Source of the DNA: Cavenderia fasciculata
Lineage: Eukaryota > Evosea > Eumycetozoa > Acytosteliales > Cavenderiaceae
Reading direction: 5' to 3'
NCBI RefSeq assembly: GCF_000203815.1
Contig: NW_004457737.1
Coordinates: 1,116,001-1,180,000, forward strand
Length of the DNA stretch: 64,000 nucleotides
Positions within the stretch are counted from its first letter, which is position 1. Every line of letters starts with the position of its first letter. The position numbers and the translations under genes were made by a program. The notes beneath the pieces were generated by a model that was not told where the DNA came from, ran no database searches, and was given only the letters and a program-made list of their open reading frames with translations. Shown in pieces: positions 46,071 to 57,234 of the stretch.

Positions 46071-47322
46071 AGATGAAATATATTCAACATTTAAATTCTT
46101 GTGTAAAAATGTAGATTACGATGGTATATCAAGATTGGAATGTGATAAATATGATTCTACCATTTCAAAATTCTCTGGTCTCCCACTCACCGATATTCAC
46201 CCAGTCGATAAATTGACAAATCATGCATTCATATCGGCCATCCAACGCAATCGTCTCGACATTATTAAATACATGGCCACTGCCAACCCACCACTTCTCG
46301 AGATGGTCATACCAAACCACACAGACCTCTTTGCCACTGGCAACGTCGAATTGATTTCCTATATCCGTTGGAACGTCGCCAAAAACTGGGATCCAATAGG
46401 AGTGGAATTTTTATTTAGAGACGTGTATGCCAAAGGTCAAGTGGAAATGTTTGATCTCATGGTCAATGAATTAAAACTCAAACCATCAAGCATCAAAATA
46501 CTGTTGTATTTTTCAAAAAGTTGGGATATGGTGAGACATACAATGAACCTATTCACAACAAACCCATCACTGTTTGGTGAAAATGGTGATATCCCACAAT
46601 TCGATTATATCTTTATCGATGACTGTATAAGGAATCTCTTTTGCAAACGAAAAAACTCTTGTTGTTCACCACAAGACTTGTACAAAATAGTAAATTATTG
46701 GGTTCAATTATATTTGAATCAATTTTACAACCCTACTATCAATGATAATGACAACAACAACAACAACAACAACAAGAAAAAGAAATCAAATAACAACAAC
46801 AACAACAAGAAAACAATGAATTCAAATGAACCAGCAGCAGTCCACAACAAAAGAGAAAAACAAAATGGAACAATGATAACTTGTCCAGAAATGTTCCATT
46901 TCTTTGGTTATATCAAACATTCTTCAGTCGATGGTGCAAAGGATTGTCTTGTATATTTAATCCAATTATTTTATTTTAAAAATATTATTATCTTTAATAA
47001 TCCAATTTATAATAATTATAATAATGATTGTAATAATATTTTATCATCTTCAAAAAATAATAATCATTTTATTTCTCATCCTCAAAATAACAATCAACAA
47101 CAACAACTTATATTTTCAATACCAAAACATTTACACCAATATGTATCAAGGATAGATGATGAACAATTATGTAATTTAATTGATTGTGCACTCGAATTTG
47201 GTTCTTTACCTCTAATCGATTTCTTTATCAGTATTCGAAAACAAACAACAGTTGGTACGAATGATAACCCAAACGACAATCATCACCATCATCATACCAA
47301 CAACAAATGTATAATTAATTAG
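44203..47322 (+). CDS. Ankyrin-like dictyostelid family protein, tandem copy 3, CaaX tail (CIIN)
   Basis: A single exon of 1039 residues from the ATG at 44203; an in-frame GTG at 44188 is not needed. It has the family signature LDINLFKSVVVRNRVLSLLI and LWLMIVHGWTDCFLREYDRI, then ankyrin-like units (AASSGRYDTILYLHQKYPRV; YAKGQVEMFDLMVNELKLKP). Two long AAT-encoded Asn tracts interrupt the helical units (near 46016-46068 and 46740-46810), so it is the longest copy. It ends in a His/Asn-rich stretch and NNKCIIN, again a CaaX-like box, with an unusual terminal Asn. Copies 1-3 share strand, single-exon structure and order, as expected from tandem duplication. Confidence 0.85.
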
Positions 47323-48119
47323 TTATAATGAAGAGTTTCGGATCACCCGAAAAATAAATCTGTTTAAAATTTTGTTGCATAGATATTAATTGAACTCACA
47401 GTCGCCATCTATGCATTCTTCTTCTTCTTTTCGTTGTATTGCAATTTATTCTTCTCTTCACAATACTATCTCTTCATACTATGTCTTACTAAATTGATTG
47501 TTGATGACGATAGTGATTGGATGGATTGTTGAACACAGATATTTATAATTATAAAAAAATGGGATATTTATAATCATTATTTATGAATCAAACAAAAATT
47601 AAAAGAAAGATGGGAAAAGATAAATAAATCATATGAAGATTGGAATTATGGTGTTTGTTTTGTGTGTGATACCCTAACCTACCTCTCTCTAGTCACTTAT
47701 CATCATCATCAACAGATCTCACTCACCCGCACATACAAACAAAAGATCTCTCTCTCTCTCTCACTCATTCAACAACGCTGTCTTTTCTCTCTCTTGGCAT
47801 ACCCCACTCACACCCTCATTCCCACTTACTGTCAAAACTTCTTTGCTCACACACACAAACAAACAAACAAACAAAAGAAAGATAGAGAGCAGAGAAGGAT
47901 AAGCTGAAGTAAGTGTATGAAGGTTACTACCTACCTACCTACCCTCTTACGTAGCATTCACATTATCATACTTTAGTCAACCATTCAAAATTTGCCTCCT
48001 TTTAAGCACTTTGTACCAGTGTGTTCTACCTACCTTCCTTCACTCCTTCACTACCTGCCTACCCTTCACTACTTTGTTGTTGTTAGTACTAAGCAAAGAT
48101 CATTATTATTATTATTATT
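47323..48119. other. Pyrimidine-rich upstream region of the TBC gene
   Basis: After ~300 bp of AT-rich 3' flank, 47660-48070 is unusually rich in C and T on the plus strand (CTCTCT and ACAAAC runs, CTACCTAC repeats). It probably contains the promoter and 5' leader of the TBC gene. No coding frame is supported. Confidence 0.5.
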
Positions 48120-50000
48120 ATGAATAGTACCAACAGCACTAATAGTAACAACAACAACAACAACAACAACAACATTAACAACCATTCAAATAGTTTACAA
48201 GATAATAATAATAATAATAACTCTACCAGTACAAATAATAGTAACATGATAGAAATTATTGATCCAACAACAACAATACCGCAGCAACTTGAAATTGATC
48301 ATCATGAAAGGATAAAGGATATAGATCCAATATTCTTATCAAGCGATGATAGCATTGGAAGAGGTGAAACAACAAATGGAACCATTGGAACTATCAATAG
48401 TTATATGGAATCTCTTCATCTTAATCGATCAAGTAAAGAAGGAGATGCCGATGATAAGTCTTCATTATCCTCTTCATCTTCATCTGTCATTTCTACAACA
48501 CCAATCAATGGTATAACTGGTGCTGATTCTCCTTCTCTTGTGCCTGCTGATGAAACTACTACAACTACAACTACCACCACGACAACAACAACCAAACCAA
48601 ACAAATCTTTGACTAGTACATTTGATCCACGTGATATTAACAATGACATAACAGCAGCACCAACAATTACAACTACTTCCACCACTGATTCCACTGTAGC
48701 AAACAATGGTAATAATAATAATAATAACAATAATAATACTTGTTTAAGTGTTCAAGGAGAAGGAGAAATGATTATCCTTACAAATGCACAAAGATTTCAA
48801 AGATCACCTATATTTAAAGCTTTAAAGTATGTTATTATTATACATAATAATGTAATTCCCCTTTTCTAATTTGTTTATTTATTTTTTAGACCTCCACCAA
48901 TGAGAGAAAATGTTAATGGATTTCCAAAGATACCAAATATAACACATAAAGAGTTTATGTGGTTGGAACAGGTAATTAAATGGAGTAGATACGATAGTGA
49001 AGTCATTTATAAATTGTCTAGAATGGGAATTCCACCGAGAATACGTGGGTTCATTTGGAGATTGGCCAGCGGCGCAATCGAATTGGAAAGAAAAAACATT
49101 GGTGTCTATCAATTCTTTTTAACCAAGTCGGCAGAAGAATATGAATACAAGATATCAAAAGATATATCACGTACATTTCCAAAAATTGAATTATTTGCTC
49201 AAGAACAAGGGTACGTACGACAAAGAGAATAGAAATAATAACAAAAAAGAAAAGAGAATCATATAATCTTTTATTGACTCTTTTTTTTTTTTTCTTTTTT
49301 TTATCTATCATCTAGTCAAGTAACATTGTTTAATATATTAAAAGCATATTGTATATTAGATCCAATTATTGGGTATACACAAGGAATGACATTTATAGCA
49401 GCGATTTTAATGCACGAAATGGATGAAGTTGAATCATTTTGGGCGTTTGTATGCTTGATGAAGAATTATAAATTATCAACCATCTTTTCAAATGATCTAG
49501 CACTCTTGAGAGAGAATCTCTATGTCATTGATCGTTGCATTGAAACTGTCATGCCCAAACTCTTTTCTCATTTAAAAGAGGTTGGTGTCACTCCAGTTTT
49601 ATTTGCTTCGGAATGGATATCGACACTCTTTACCTACAACTTTGAAATAGAAAGTAGTAAACGTATTTGGGATGTATTTTTCTTTGAAGGAAGATACTAT
49701 CTCATTCGTGTAGTACTGGCAGTACTCCGTATCTACGAGAAACATCTAATGTCTTTACAATTTGAGGAATGTGTAGAATTCCTTAAAAAAGTTGGATTTT
49801 CAATTAATATTGATTATTTATTACAAGTTACCGATACTATCATTATTTCAACGTAGGTCATAGAATAATAATATAATATAGATAGGTAGATAGATAGATG
49901 AATTATTTATTTATTCCATTTTTTTTTTTTTAGGGAATTATTTACAAAATTTGAACAAGAATTTAACGATCCTGATGCTCCTCCAAGTGATTACTTTTAA
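48120..50000 (+). CDS. TBC-domain Rab GTPase-activating protein, 4 exons
   Basis: Exons 48120-48826, 48890-49210, 49316-49852 and 49934-50000 give 544 codons with GT-AG introns. The first ~235 residues are Asn/Thr/Ser-rich low complexity from AAC, AAT and ACA repeats. The TBC domain starts at about residue 275 (LSRMGIPPRIRGFIWRLASG). Both catalytic fingers are present: the Arg in KDISRTFP and the Gln in IGYTQGMTFIAA. It should therefore accelerate GTP hydrolysis by a Rab through the dual-finger mechanism. The domain continues through FASEWISTLFTYNFEIESSK and RIWDVFFFEGRYYLIRVVLA to a short C-terminus ending PPSDYF. The particular Rab and compartment cannot be told from the sequence. Confidence 0.9.
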
Positions 50001-50351
50001 ACACAACTTTCCTAATAGTTTTTTTTATACAACAACAACAACAAACAACACAACAATAATAATATTATTTATGAATTCTATCCTATCGATTAATTATAAA
50101 ACAATGATAATATTTCTGTTACAATCAAAACAAAAATCTCCCTCCCTCCTTCTCCTCCCTTCCAAATCCTACCTCTTTTATTCCATTTTAAAATAAAATA
50201 CTGGAATATTAATTAATATCAATATACACATATAAACATACAGATAAATCTATCTCTATCAACTATTCTTTCTTTTTTTTTTTTTGTTTTTGATTTGATT
50301 AATAAATTGATTTAATTTATTTTGAAAATATAATGAAGAAATATAGTTTGT
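50001..50351. other. Convergent 3' spacer between the TBC and ProRS genes
   Basis: AT-rich with CAA and oligo-T runs; holds the 3' ends of two convergent transcripts. Nothing else is seen. Confidence 0.5.
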
Positions 50352-52079
50352 TTAATAACTTCTACCAAAGAGAGTCCATTTGGTGGCTTTGGATTCACAA
50401 CCACAACCAAAACATTGAGTTTCTCCAGTGAGGGCTGGGACCTTTTTGTCGACATCTTCGACATTCAATGGAATACAGAGAGACTTGGCGGCACCAGTAA
50501 GACAGAAGCCCTTTTCAGACTCGGCCTTGTTCTTGGCGTTCTTGAGAGACTCTTCGTTGGAGACCTTTTTGATGTTTTCTTCACAGGCTGGAGCTTCACA
50601 CCATGGGGCAAGGACGATATGTTTCTTGTCGAGTTCTGGAATGAATTCCTCCCATTTGGTAATGACAGAGACATTGTCGTTACGGGTCTTGGTGGCACGA
50701 GCCAAGAGGTTGGCTTGGATTTCGTCGAGGACAGCCTTGGTCTTGAGAGCGAGACCTTCTTCTGGCACAGAGAACTTGCCTTCCTTGCCTGGGACATCAC
50801 GACGACAAAAGACGACGACCTTGTTGACGAGATCCTTTGGACCGATTTCAATACGGATGGGGACACCCTTGAGTTCCCAGTGGACGTGCTTGTCACGTGG
50901 ACTGTAACCGGTACGGTTGTCGACTTGAGCACGGATACCGGCAGCTTGGAGGAGAGCGAGTACCTCGGCAGCCTTGTTGTCAATCTCTTCAGAACTAGTG
51001 TCCTTGAAGTAGAATGGGAGGATGACGACTTGGATGGGGGCGATACGTGGTGGGAGGACGAGACCGTTGTCGTCGCCGTGTACCATGACCATGACACCGA
51101 TCGAACGGGTGGTCAAACCCCACGAGTTTTGCCATGCGAGTGCCTTCTTGCCATCGGTGTTTTCAAACTCAATGTTGAACATCTTGGAGAAGTTTTGACC
51201 GAGAGCGTGAGATGTGGCGGCTTGAATGGCACGTCCGTTGGATGGAATGAAACCTTCGATGGTCGAAGTGTAGAGACCACCGGCAAACTTTTCCTTTTCC
51301 GACTTGATACCCTCGACGACTGGAACGGCCAAGAGATCTTCGTAGACACGCTTGTAGAGACGGAGGATGTTGAACACCTCCTTGTCAGCCTCCTCTTTGG
51401 TGGCATAGACAGTGTGACCCTCTTGCCAGAGGAACTCACGTGATCTGAGGAATGGTACTGGACGCTTGAACTCCCAACGCACAACGTTGACCCATTGGTT
51501 GAGCTTGAGTGGAAGATCACGATGCGAACGGATCCAGTTGGCGTAGGCTGGGTACATGATGGTTTCAGAGGTTGGACGGATGGCGATTGGCTCACTCAAC
51601 TCGCTTTGACCACTCTTGGTGACCCAAGCGACTTCAGGTGCAAAACCCTCAATGTGGTCCTCTTCGGTGGCGAGGGCCTTTTCAGAGACAAACAATGGGA
51701 AATAGGCGTTTTGGACACCGAGTTTCTTGATCTCGCCGTCAAAGAATCCTTGGATTTGTTCCCAGATCGAGTATGACCATGGACGGAGGATATAACATCC
51801 AGAGACGTCATAATAGTCGACCATCTCGGCTCTGGTAATGACGTTGGTGTACCATTCAGAGAAATCTTCCTCCTTGGCGACACCAGCACCGTTGAGCTTG
51901 TCCTTGGCCTCCTTACCACTGATTGGCTTGGCTACTACCTCTTTCTTTTCCTTCTTTTCCTTCTTTTCTCTCTTTTCTCTCTTTGGTGCAGCGTCTCCTC
52001 CTGCAGCAACTACTGGTGTAGCAGCAGCAGCTACTGGTGTTGCAGTAACTTCATTGGTGTTGGTGTTACTTTCAGACAT
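50352..52079 (-). CDS. proS: Prolyl-tRNA synthetase, eukaryotic/archaeal type
   Basis: A single exon of 575 codons. After a ~60-residue Ala/Lys-rich leader the class II catalytic core starts at FSEWYTNVITRAEMVDYYDV. Motif 2 is seen in QWVNVVRWEFKRPVPFLRSR followed by EFLWQEGHT; motif 3 in LTTRSIGVMVMVHGDDNGLV. The anticodon-binding domain (PIQVVILPFYFKD, then QVDNRTGYSPRDKHVHWELK) and the zinc-binding C-terminal domain follow (CEAPACEENIKK and CFGCGCESKATKWTLFGRSY). The final Tyr is typical of this type of ProRS. It charges tRNA-Pro in the cytosol. There is no GluRS fusion, unlike animal EPRS. Strong use of C-ending codons suggests high expression. Confidence 0.96.
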   Translation of the reverse strand: MSESNTNTNEVTATPVAAAATPVVAAGGDAAPKREKREKKEKKEKKEVVAKPISGKEAKDKLNGAGVAKEEDFSEWYTNVITRAEMVDYYDVSGCYILRPWSYSIWEQIQGFFDGEIKKLGVQNAYFPLFVSEKALATEEDHIEGFAPEVAWVTKSGQSELSEPIAIRPTSETIMYPAYANWIRSHRDLPLKLNQWVNVVRWEFKRPVPFLRSREFLWQEGHTVYATKEEADKEVFNILRLYKRVYEDLLAVPVVEGIKSEKEKFAGGLYTSTIEGFIPSNGRAIQAATSHALGQNFSKMFNIEFENTDGKKALAWQNSWGLTTRSIGVMVMVHGDDNGLVLPPRIAPIQVVILPFYFKDTSSEEIDNKAAEVLALLQAAGIRAQVDNRTGYSPRDKHVHWELKGVPIRIEIGPKDLVNKVVVFCRRDVPGKEGKFSVPEEGLALKTKAVLDEIQANLLARATKTRNDNVSVITKWEEFIPELDKKHIVLAPWCEAPACEENIKKVSNEESLKNAKNKAESEKGFCLTGAAKSLCIPLNVEDVDKKVPALTGETQCFGCGCESKATKWTLFGRSY

Positions 52080-52365
52080 TGTTGTTGTAGTAGTAGTAGA
52101 ACTAAGTATTATAATATAATATATATGCTTTTGTTTTGAAATGAAACAATCAGTTATTGAGTACTAGAAACAATAATGATGAGAAGTAATATATAATATA
52201 ATAAATATGAAGATACCTGAGATGAAGCGAATGTTGTCTTAAAAAGGAGCATTTCGTAGGGTTAGTTGAGAAAAAATTTGGTTATTGTTAAAAAAATTAT
52301 AAAAAATTGGTTGGCTCATAGAGCTGGGAAGGGGTTTGCAATATAGTTGTTAATGAATACACACA
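52080..52365. promoter_or_regulatory. Compact divergent promoter region, ProRS and mitochondrial-like gene
   Basis: Only 286 bp separate two divergent start codons, so both promoters and leaders must share it. It is AT-rich with AT microsatellites and oligo-A; no specific motif is claimed. Confidence 0.45.
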
Positions 52366-54282
52366 ATGATGTTTACGAGAAAGAATAGTCTTTTGAAATC
52401 TTCACTCACTCGAATAATCGAGTCAAACTATAATAGTGATAGTTCATCATCAACAACAAACAAACAACAAAAACAACAATGTATACATACATCATCATCT
52501 ATCTGTAAATTAAATTATTCAACCTTTATAACATCACTATTTGATGTAAACAATCAATCTGCGTCGTTACCATCGACGACTACCATTAACAGACATATAT
52601 ACAACAACCATCACCAAAGAAAATATTGTTCAACAACAAATGAAAATGATCATAAAAAGAATAATAATAATAATGAAACAAAACAATTAGAGGAAGATGA
52701 AGTGGTCGAAGAAGAAGAAGAAGATGATGATAGAGTAGAGAATCCATACCTTTCAAATAAAGTATCAAGAGACTATGGAGTTAGATTATTGACCAATAAT
52801 AGTAATTTTTTGGGTAAACAAAAGAATGAGATGGACCAAAAATGATGAAGAAAAGAAATGGGATTATGGAGGTACTATAAAAGCACAATTGGAATCAAAT
52901 AATATATCAGGTTTGTATAATCAAAAATTATAATCAAAAAAATATTATTATACGTACTATTTTCTAATTTAATATTATTTCCAATATATTTAGATGATAT
53001 CAAGAATCAAGATTATGATCAAGTAATGAAAAAGATAAAATCATTAAGAAAAAAGGTGATACCAATGGAAGAACAATTACAAATATTTAAGGATTTTGTT
53101 GAAAAGGAAGAGTTGGATGAAGCAGATTACTATTCAATCTCTGTCGAACAAGTTCAAAGATATCCAGATATGGATCGTCTCTTTTCATACTATAGTAATT
53201 CAATGATTACTATGCTTCGTGCATTGGTGCCCGAACAAAATATCTTGCCTTGGGAAATGGAAAGTTTACCCAAACTCAATGCCAGTGAAAATGAAAGCAT
53301 TGCAATGGAATTTTTGCGTTGGTTTATTGAAAAGGAAGGTTTGGAACCAGAGGATTTCTATGGCTTGCCACAATCAGAACTTACAAAGTATGGTAAAATT
53401 GGTATCGACAATCGAAAGATGTTGGTAAAGTTGCTCAACAAAATCTATCCCGATTTCAACTTTAAGATGGTTCGGTTCCGTCCCGCCCCATTTGACGTTT
53501 GGAAGGAGCCAAATTTCGTGGCAGACATGAAAGAATACATTGTCGAGCATTTCAACATCACCGATCCAAAAAACGAATTTAAACATGTTAGAATCGATTC
53601 TGGGTACTTTATACCAAAACATCTTGTCCAGTTTTTGGGTACGTCCAAGTATGAAATAGCCAAAAAGCTGTGGCCAGAGATCCAGTGGGATCCATCCGAG
53701 TTTCCATCTATCTTGACCTACACGGACGAGGATCTCCAACTACTCAAGAAATCAGATCCATCTCACTACTTTGACATTATGGAAAAGAAGACGAAAAAGA
53801 CAACCATACAGGATTTGGAAAAACACCGTGAAAAGGTCGATACTCTTAACCTGTCCCCTAGATTGGCACAGTATATGAAGAGTCAGATTGACGAGGCACT
53901 ACTCAAAAGTGGAGTAAAGCCAAAAGACCAAGTCGATGTTGACGATGATAAATCACCACTCACCGTTGGTGAAGCACTCATCAAGATTCAAAGTCTAATC
54001 AATCGAAAGAACAATAGAAAGATGGCAGGGTTGTCCCCAACCAGAAAACTATTCGATAGTGTTGCATCAAACAATAGTGAGTTTGAACAATACCTCAATT
54101 CAATGTATCAACGACCAATCTATCAAATTCCAATCTCTTCCATCAACCAACAATTAATTGAAAGTTTAAAAGAGAAACAAAATAGTCAAGATAGTACTAG
54201 TGATATGATAGATCTTATTAAAAAGATTAAAACCAATATGGAATTAAATGCTGCAAATGCTCTTAAAAATAATAATAAATAG
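52366..54282 (+). CDS. Mitochondrial-looking helical-repeat protein of unknown function, 2 exons, one frame break
   Basis: Exon 1 is 52366-52910, exon 2 52994-54282 (GT-AG). Summed length is one base over a multiple of three: the frame must shift between about 52790 and 52820, where a TTTTTT run precedes GGG. Before it the frame reads RDYGVRLLTNNSNF; after it RWTKNDEEKKWDYGGTIKAQ. The N-terminus (RKNSLLKSSLTRIIESNYNS) is basic and Ser-rich, a plausible mitochondrial presequence, followed by a low-complexity and acidic stretch. The C-terminal ~400 residues contain about three degenerate repeats of ~75 residues, each with an aromatic helix and a Trp/Pro turn (SMITMLRALVPEQNILPWEM; KMLVKLLNKIYPDFNFKMVR; LGTSKYEIAKKLWPEIQWDP). 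No known family is assigned. Confidence 0.7.
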
Positions 54283-54461
54283 AATAATAATTATTATTCA
54301 TAATCCATCCAAATATAATAATTATAATATTTAAAGTAATATTACAGCCTAGATATACACATAATATAATGTATCATATATCAGACTTTTTTTGTTTGCA
54401 TTCTATTTTAGTTTCTATAATTCATGGTTGGTTGTTATTGTTATTGTTGTTATTAAAATTC

Positions 54462-55205
54462 TTATTGGTGTTGGAGAGCCTTTCTTTCCTCTACAAACTT
54501 CTTATAATCGATTTCTTGATTCGAGTAATATTTGCTGATATTGAGTTCTGTACAGAAGTGATTAAACCTTGATTAGTATATATCTTATTGATTGATTATC
54601 TGAATATGATAGTTACCCTTTCCTTCAGTTGGTACAACAGAGTGTGGACCAATGATATCTATGTCACCTGCTCTATACTTGTGAACCTTTTCGATTGGGT
54701 TCATTGCGAAACCAGCCTGTCTAAACTTTGCTACATTTTGTGGGAATCTTTCGTATCTAACCTTATCGTTGGCTGCATGTAATCTCAAATTCTTTGCAGT
54801 ATATCTAATTGTTTATATAAGATAATAGAATGATTAATCTAAATGTTGCTATTCTTCTTTAAAACTCGAATCGAATCGAATGATGATCGACGAATGAACT
54901 AACTCTGATGATCAATCATTCAAAAGATAGTAGTTTATATCGTGCTGTTGTTGTTGTTGTTGTTGTTGTTGTAGCCTCGTCTGTATGTATTATTATCTCT
55001 GCTCTCGCCATTATTACTAATACTATTACTATTACTATTCGTCATTCATTCATTCGTTCATTGATCGATTCATTCATTCGTCGCATTTGATCACCTACAT
55101 GAATTCAGTAGCAGTAATGATAGTATCTTGTCTCTTCTTTTTAATTTGTTCAACCAAAGCTAACTCTTGTGGAGTAAGTTGATAGTCGTATTCTTCGTTT
55201 GCCAT
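54462..55205 (-). CDS. Small unrecognised protein, 126 aa, 3 exons
   Basis: Exons 55205-55099, 54804-54617 and 54547-54462 sum to 127 codons with GT-AG introns. The protein starts MANEEYDYQLTPQELALVEQ, continues with KKKRQDTIITATEF, KNLRLHAANDKVRYERFPQN and HKYRAGDIDIIGPHSVVPTE, and ends with KYYSNQEIDYKKFVEERKAL plus QHQ. The third exon is easy to miss, because reading through the last intron gives a shorter alternative C-terminus ending at 54585. It is soluble and mostly helical at both ends, with no signal or membrane segment. I do not recognise the family. The even, non-repetitive composition argues for a conserved gene. Confidence 0.7.
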
Positions 55206-55830
55206 CTTTCTGTAATTACTATATATTCTGTCTGACAAAAATGAACTGAGATATCTCTCTAAGCTGTAATTTCAGGTGCTCATCAATATCATAGTTTTTC
55301 AAAAATAAATTCGAAAAAAAAAAAAGATAATATTATATGTTTTCCATCAAACAAACAATATATATATATATATATTTGGATCAATCATTAATTGATATTA
55401 ATAATTTTTGAATTCATTGGGATATCTTAATTATGAAATAATTTGACTTTTATGAAAAATAGAAAATAAATTATTTATTTATTTAATTGAAGTAGAAGTT
55501 GTAGTTTGTAGTATTATTATATGCTATGGTGTAGGTAGGTGAGTAGGTTGATGATTATTTTTTTAATTAAAAAAACTAATACTTTTTTTTTGGTGAGGAT
55601 GAAATCGATATATATATATATTTTTTTTTGGGTTTGTTGAATATTGTTATACTGTGATTGGTGGATTGGTTGGGATTGGTTGATATGGTTTATAGGAATA
55701 TATGCCCTTATTGATTATATACAGTGTGTGTGAATAATATAACTAGTTTGTTGTCAATTGACTAAACCAAACTAAATACTATTGTGATATGAATGATTAT
55801 AGATGGATTAAAAAAAAAAAAAAAAAAGAA
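55206..55830. other. AT-rich spacer with microsatellites
   Basis: Promoter side of the small three-exon gene and 3' flank of the Pro/Gln-rich gene. It has AT and oligo-A/T runs only; no gene or RNA is seen. Confidence 0.5.
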
Positions 55831-57234
55831 TTATTTATAATTCGTGGTGGTGGTCGTGTGACCAAGATCCAGGGACATGAGATGTGAGAGTGATGGTAAT
55901 TTACCATTCATTGACCATGGTGTCAGATTCTTTTTTGTGCTTGGAGAGGTTGGCAGATTAGAGAATGGTGACATCTTTTGAATATCTGGGAATATGTTGC
56001 CGAATGTGAATGAAGGATTGGTGGCAGCCTCATTGACAGGCGGCAGTGCGTTGGTTCGAGATTTGTTCAATATAATGGTCTGGATCTTTTTACCAACGGG
56101 CGTGGTTGGTGTGGTTTGTCCATCCTTGGTAACTGTCATTCCAACATTGGTTTGTGGTATCAACACACGAAACTTGTTTTCACGTCTGAATCTAGGTACT
56201 GATTGATTGGATGTTTGTTGTTGATCATTTACAGGTTGTTGTTGTTGTTGTTGATGTTGAAGAAATTGTTGTTGTTGTTGTTGTTGGATAATGAATGGTT
56301 GATTGGTGTCACCAACGTTGATTAGCTTGGTATCAGCTATTGCTTGCAGAATCGATGTTCCCGTGATTGGCATTGGGATACCCATTGCTTGGTGAAAATC
56401 CAATGGAATATGGTGTGATAGAGGAGGTTGTGGTGGTGGTGGCACATAGAAATGTTGGGGTGCAAGGGGCATGGGAGATTGTTGGAGTAGTTGAGGAGGG
56501 AGTTGTTGTGGAAAGAACTGAGGTTGTTGTAATAGTGGAGGAGGTTGTTGTTGTTGTTGTTGAATGACCGGCATCATTGGAGGGGCAAGTGGTTGAGGTT
56601 GTTGTTGTTGTAAAAGTGGAGGAGGGGGAGGTTGGATGACTGGAGTTGACGATGGAACGACAGCAGATGGAGGAGATCCAATCGCAACTGACGACGTACT
56701 CTGGATAGGGTGTGGGATGGGCTGTCCAGCAGTTGAAGAAGTTAGAGGAGGTGGTGGAAGATGAGGAAGAGGTGGAGGAGCAAGAGGTGATCCTCCATAC
56801 GATGACATTGGATACGGAGGGATGTTGATGGGTGAGTGGATAAACTGCTGGTGGTTCATAGGTCCATATGGACTAACGGGAACACCACACAAATACGGTG
56901 ATTGTCCAGGACTGGAAGTGTAGGGAGACGAGGGTGTTGACATTGGTGATGGAGCCGGACTGTAGTTGCTGTTGATACTACTCGACGAGTTGGCACCGGC
57001 ATTCGCGGCCATGGTAGCTTTGGGTGTCTGGACTGGCGACGAGGGGACCGATGGCTGGGCGTTGGCGGTAGCCGCAGCCTGTTGCTTTTCAATCAAGTTC
57101 TTTCGGATCTGCTTCTTTTTCTGTCTCTGTTGTTTGTTGTTGTTTCGACGCTCAACAAGTAAATTGTGCAGGTGTTGATAATACATGGTCTGGCTCTCGT
57201 TCATTTCATTCTTTGAATAGTTGATGAAGTTCAT
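55831..57234 (-). CDS. Pro/Gln-rich protein, possible transcriptional regulator
   Basis: A single exon of 467 residues. The N-terminus is a basic helical segment (YYQHLHNLLVERRNNNKQQR, then QKKKQIRKNLIEKQQ) that could bind nucleic acid or act as a nuclear localisation signal. The middle (about residues 65-340) is very rich in Pro, Gln, Ser and Met. A second non-repetitive block follows: RFRRENKFRVLIPQTNVGMT, GKKIQTIILNKSRTNALPPV and NPSFTFGNIFPDIQKMSPFS. This is where a family assignment would be made, but I do not recognise it. No membrane segment is present. The composition is typical of dictyostelid transcription-associated proteins; that role is inference. Confidence 0.65.
   Translation of the reverse strand: MNFINYSKNEMNESQTMYYQHLHNLLVERRNNNKQQRQKKKQIRKNLIEKQQAAATANAQPSVPSSPVQTPKATMAANAGANSSSSINSNYSPAPSPMSTPSSPYTSSPGQSPYLCGVPVSPYGPMNHQQFIHSPINIPPYPMSSYGGSPLAPPPLPHLPPPPLTSSTAGQPIPHPIQSTSSVAIGSPPSAVVPSSTPVIQPPPPPLLQQQQPQPLAPPMMPVIQQQQQQPPPLLQQPQFFPQQLPPQLLQQSPMPLAPQHFYVPPPPQPPLSHHIPLDFHQAMGIPMPITGTSILQAIADTKLINVGDTNQPFIIQQQQQQQFLQHQQQQQQPVNDQQQTSNQSVPRFRRENKFRVLIPQTNVGMTVTKDGQTTPTTPVGKKIQTIILNKSRTNALPPVNEAATNPSFTFGNIFPDIQKMSPFSNLPTSPSTKKNLTPWSMNGKLPSLSHLMSLDLGHTTTTTNYK

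Noticed and set aside
47323-48119. CT-rich stretch as a CRISPR or satellite array
   Set aside because: The repeats are simple dinucleotide and tetranucleotide runs without regular spacers.
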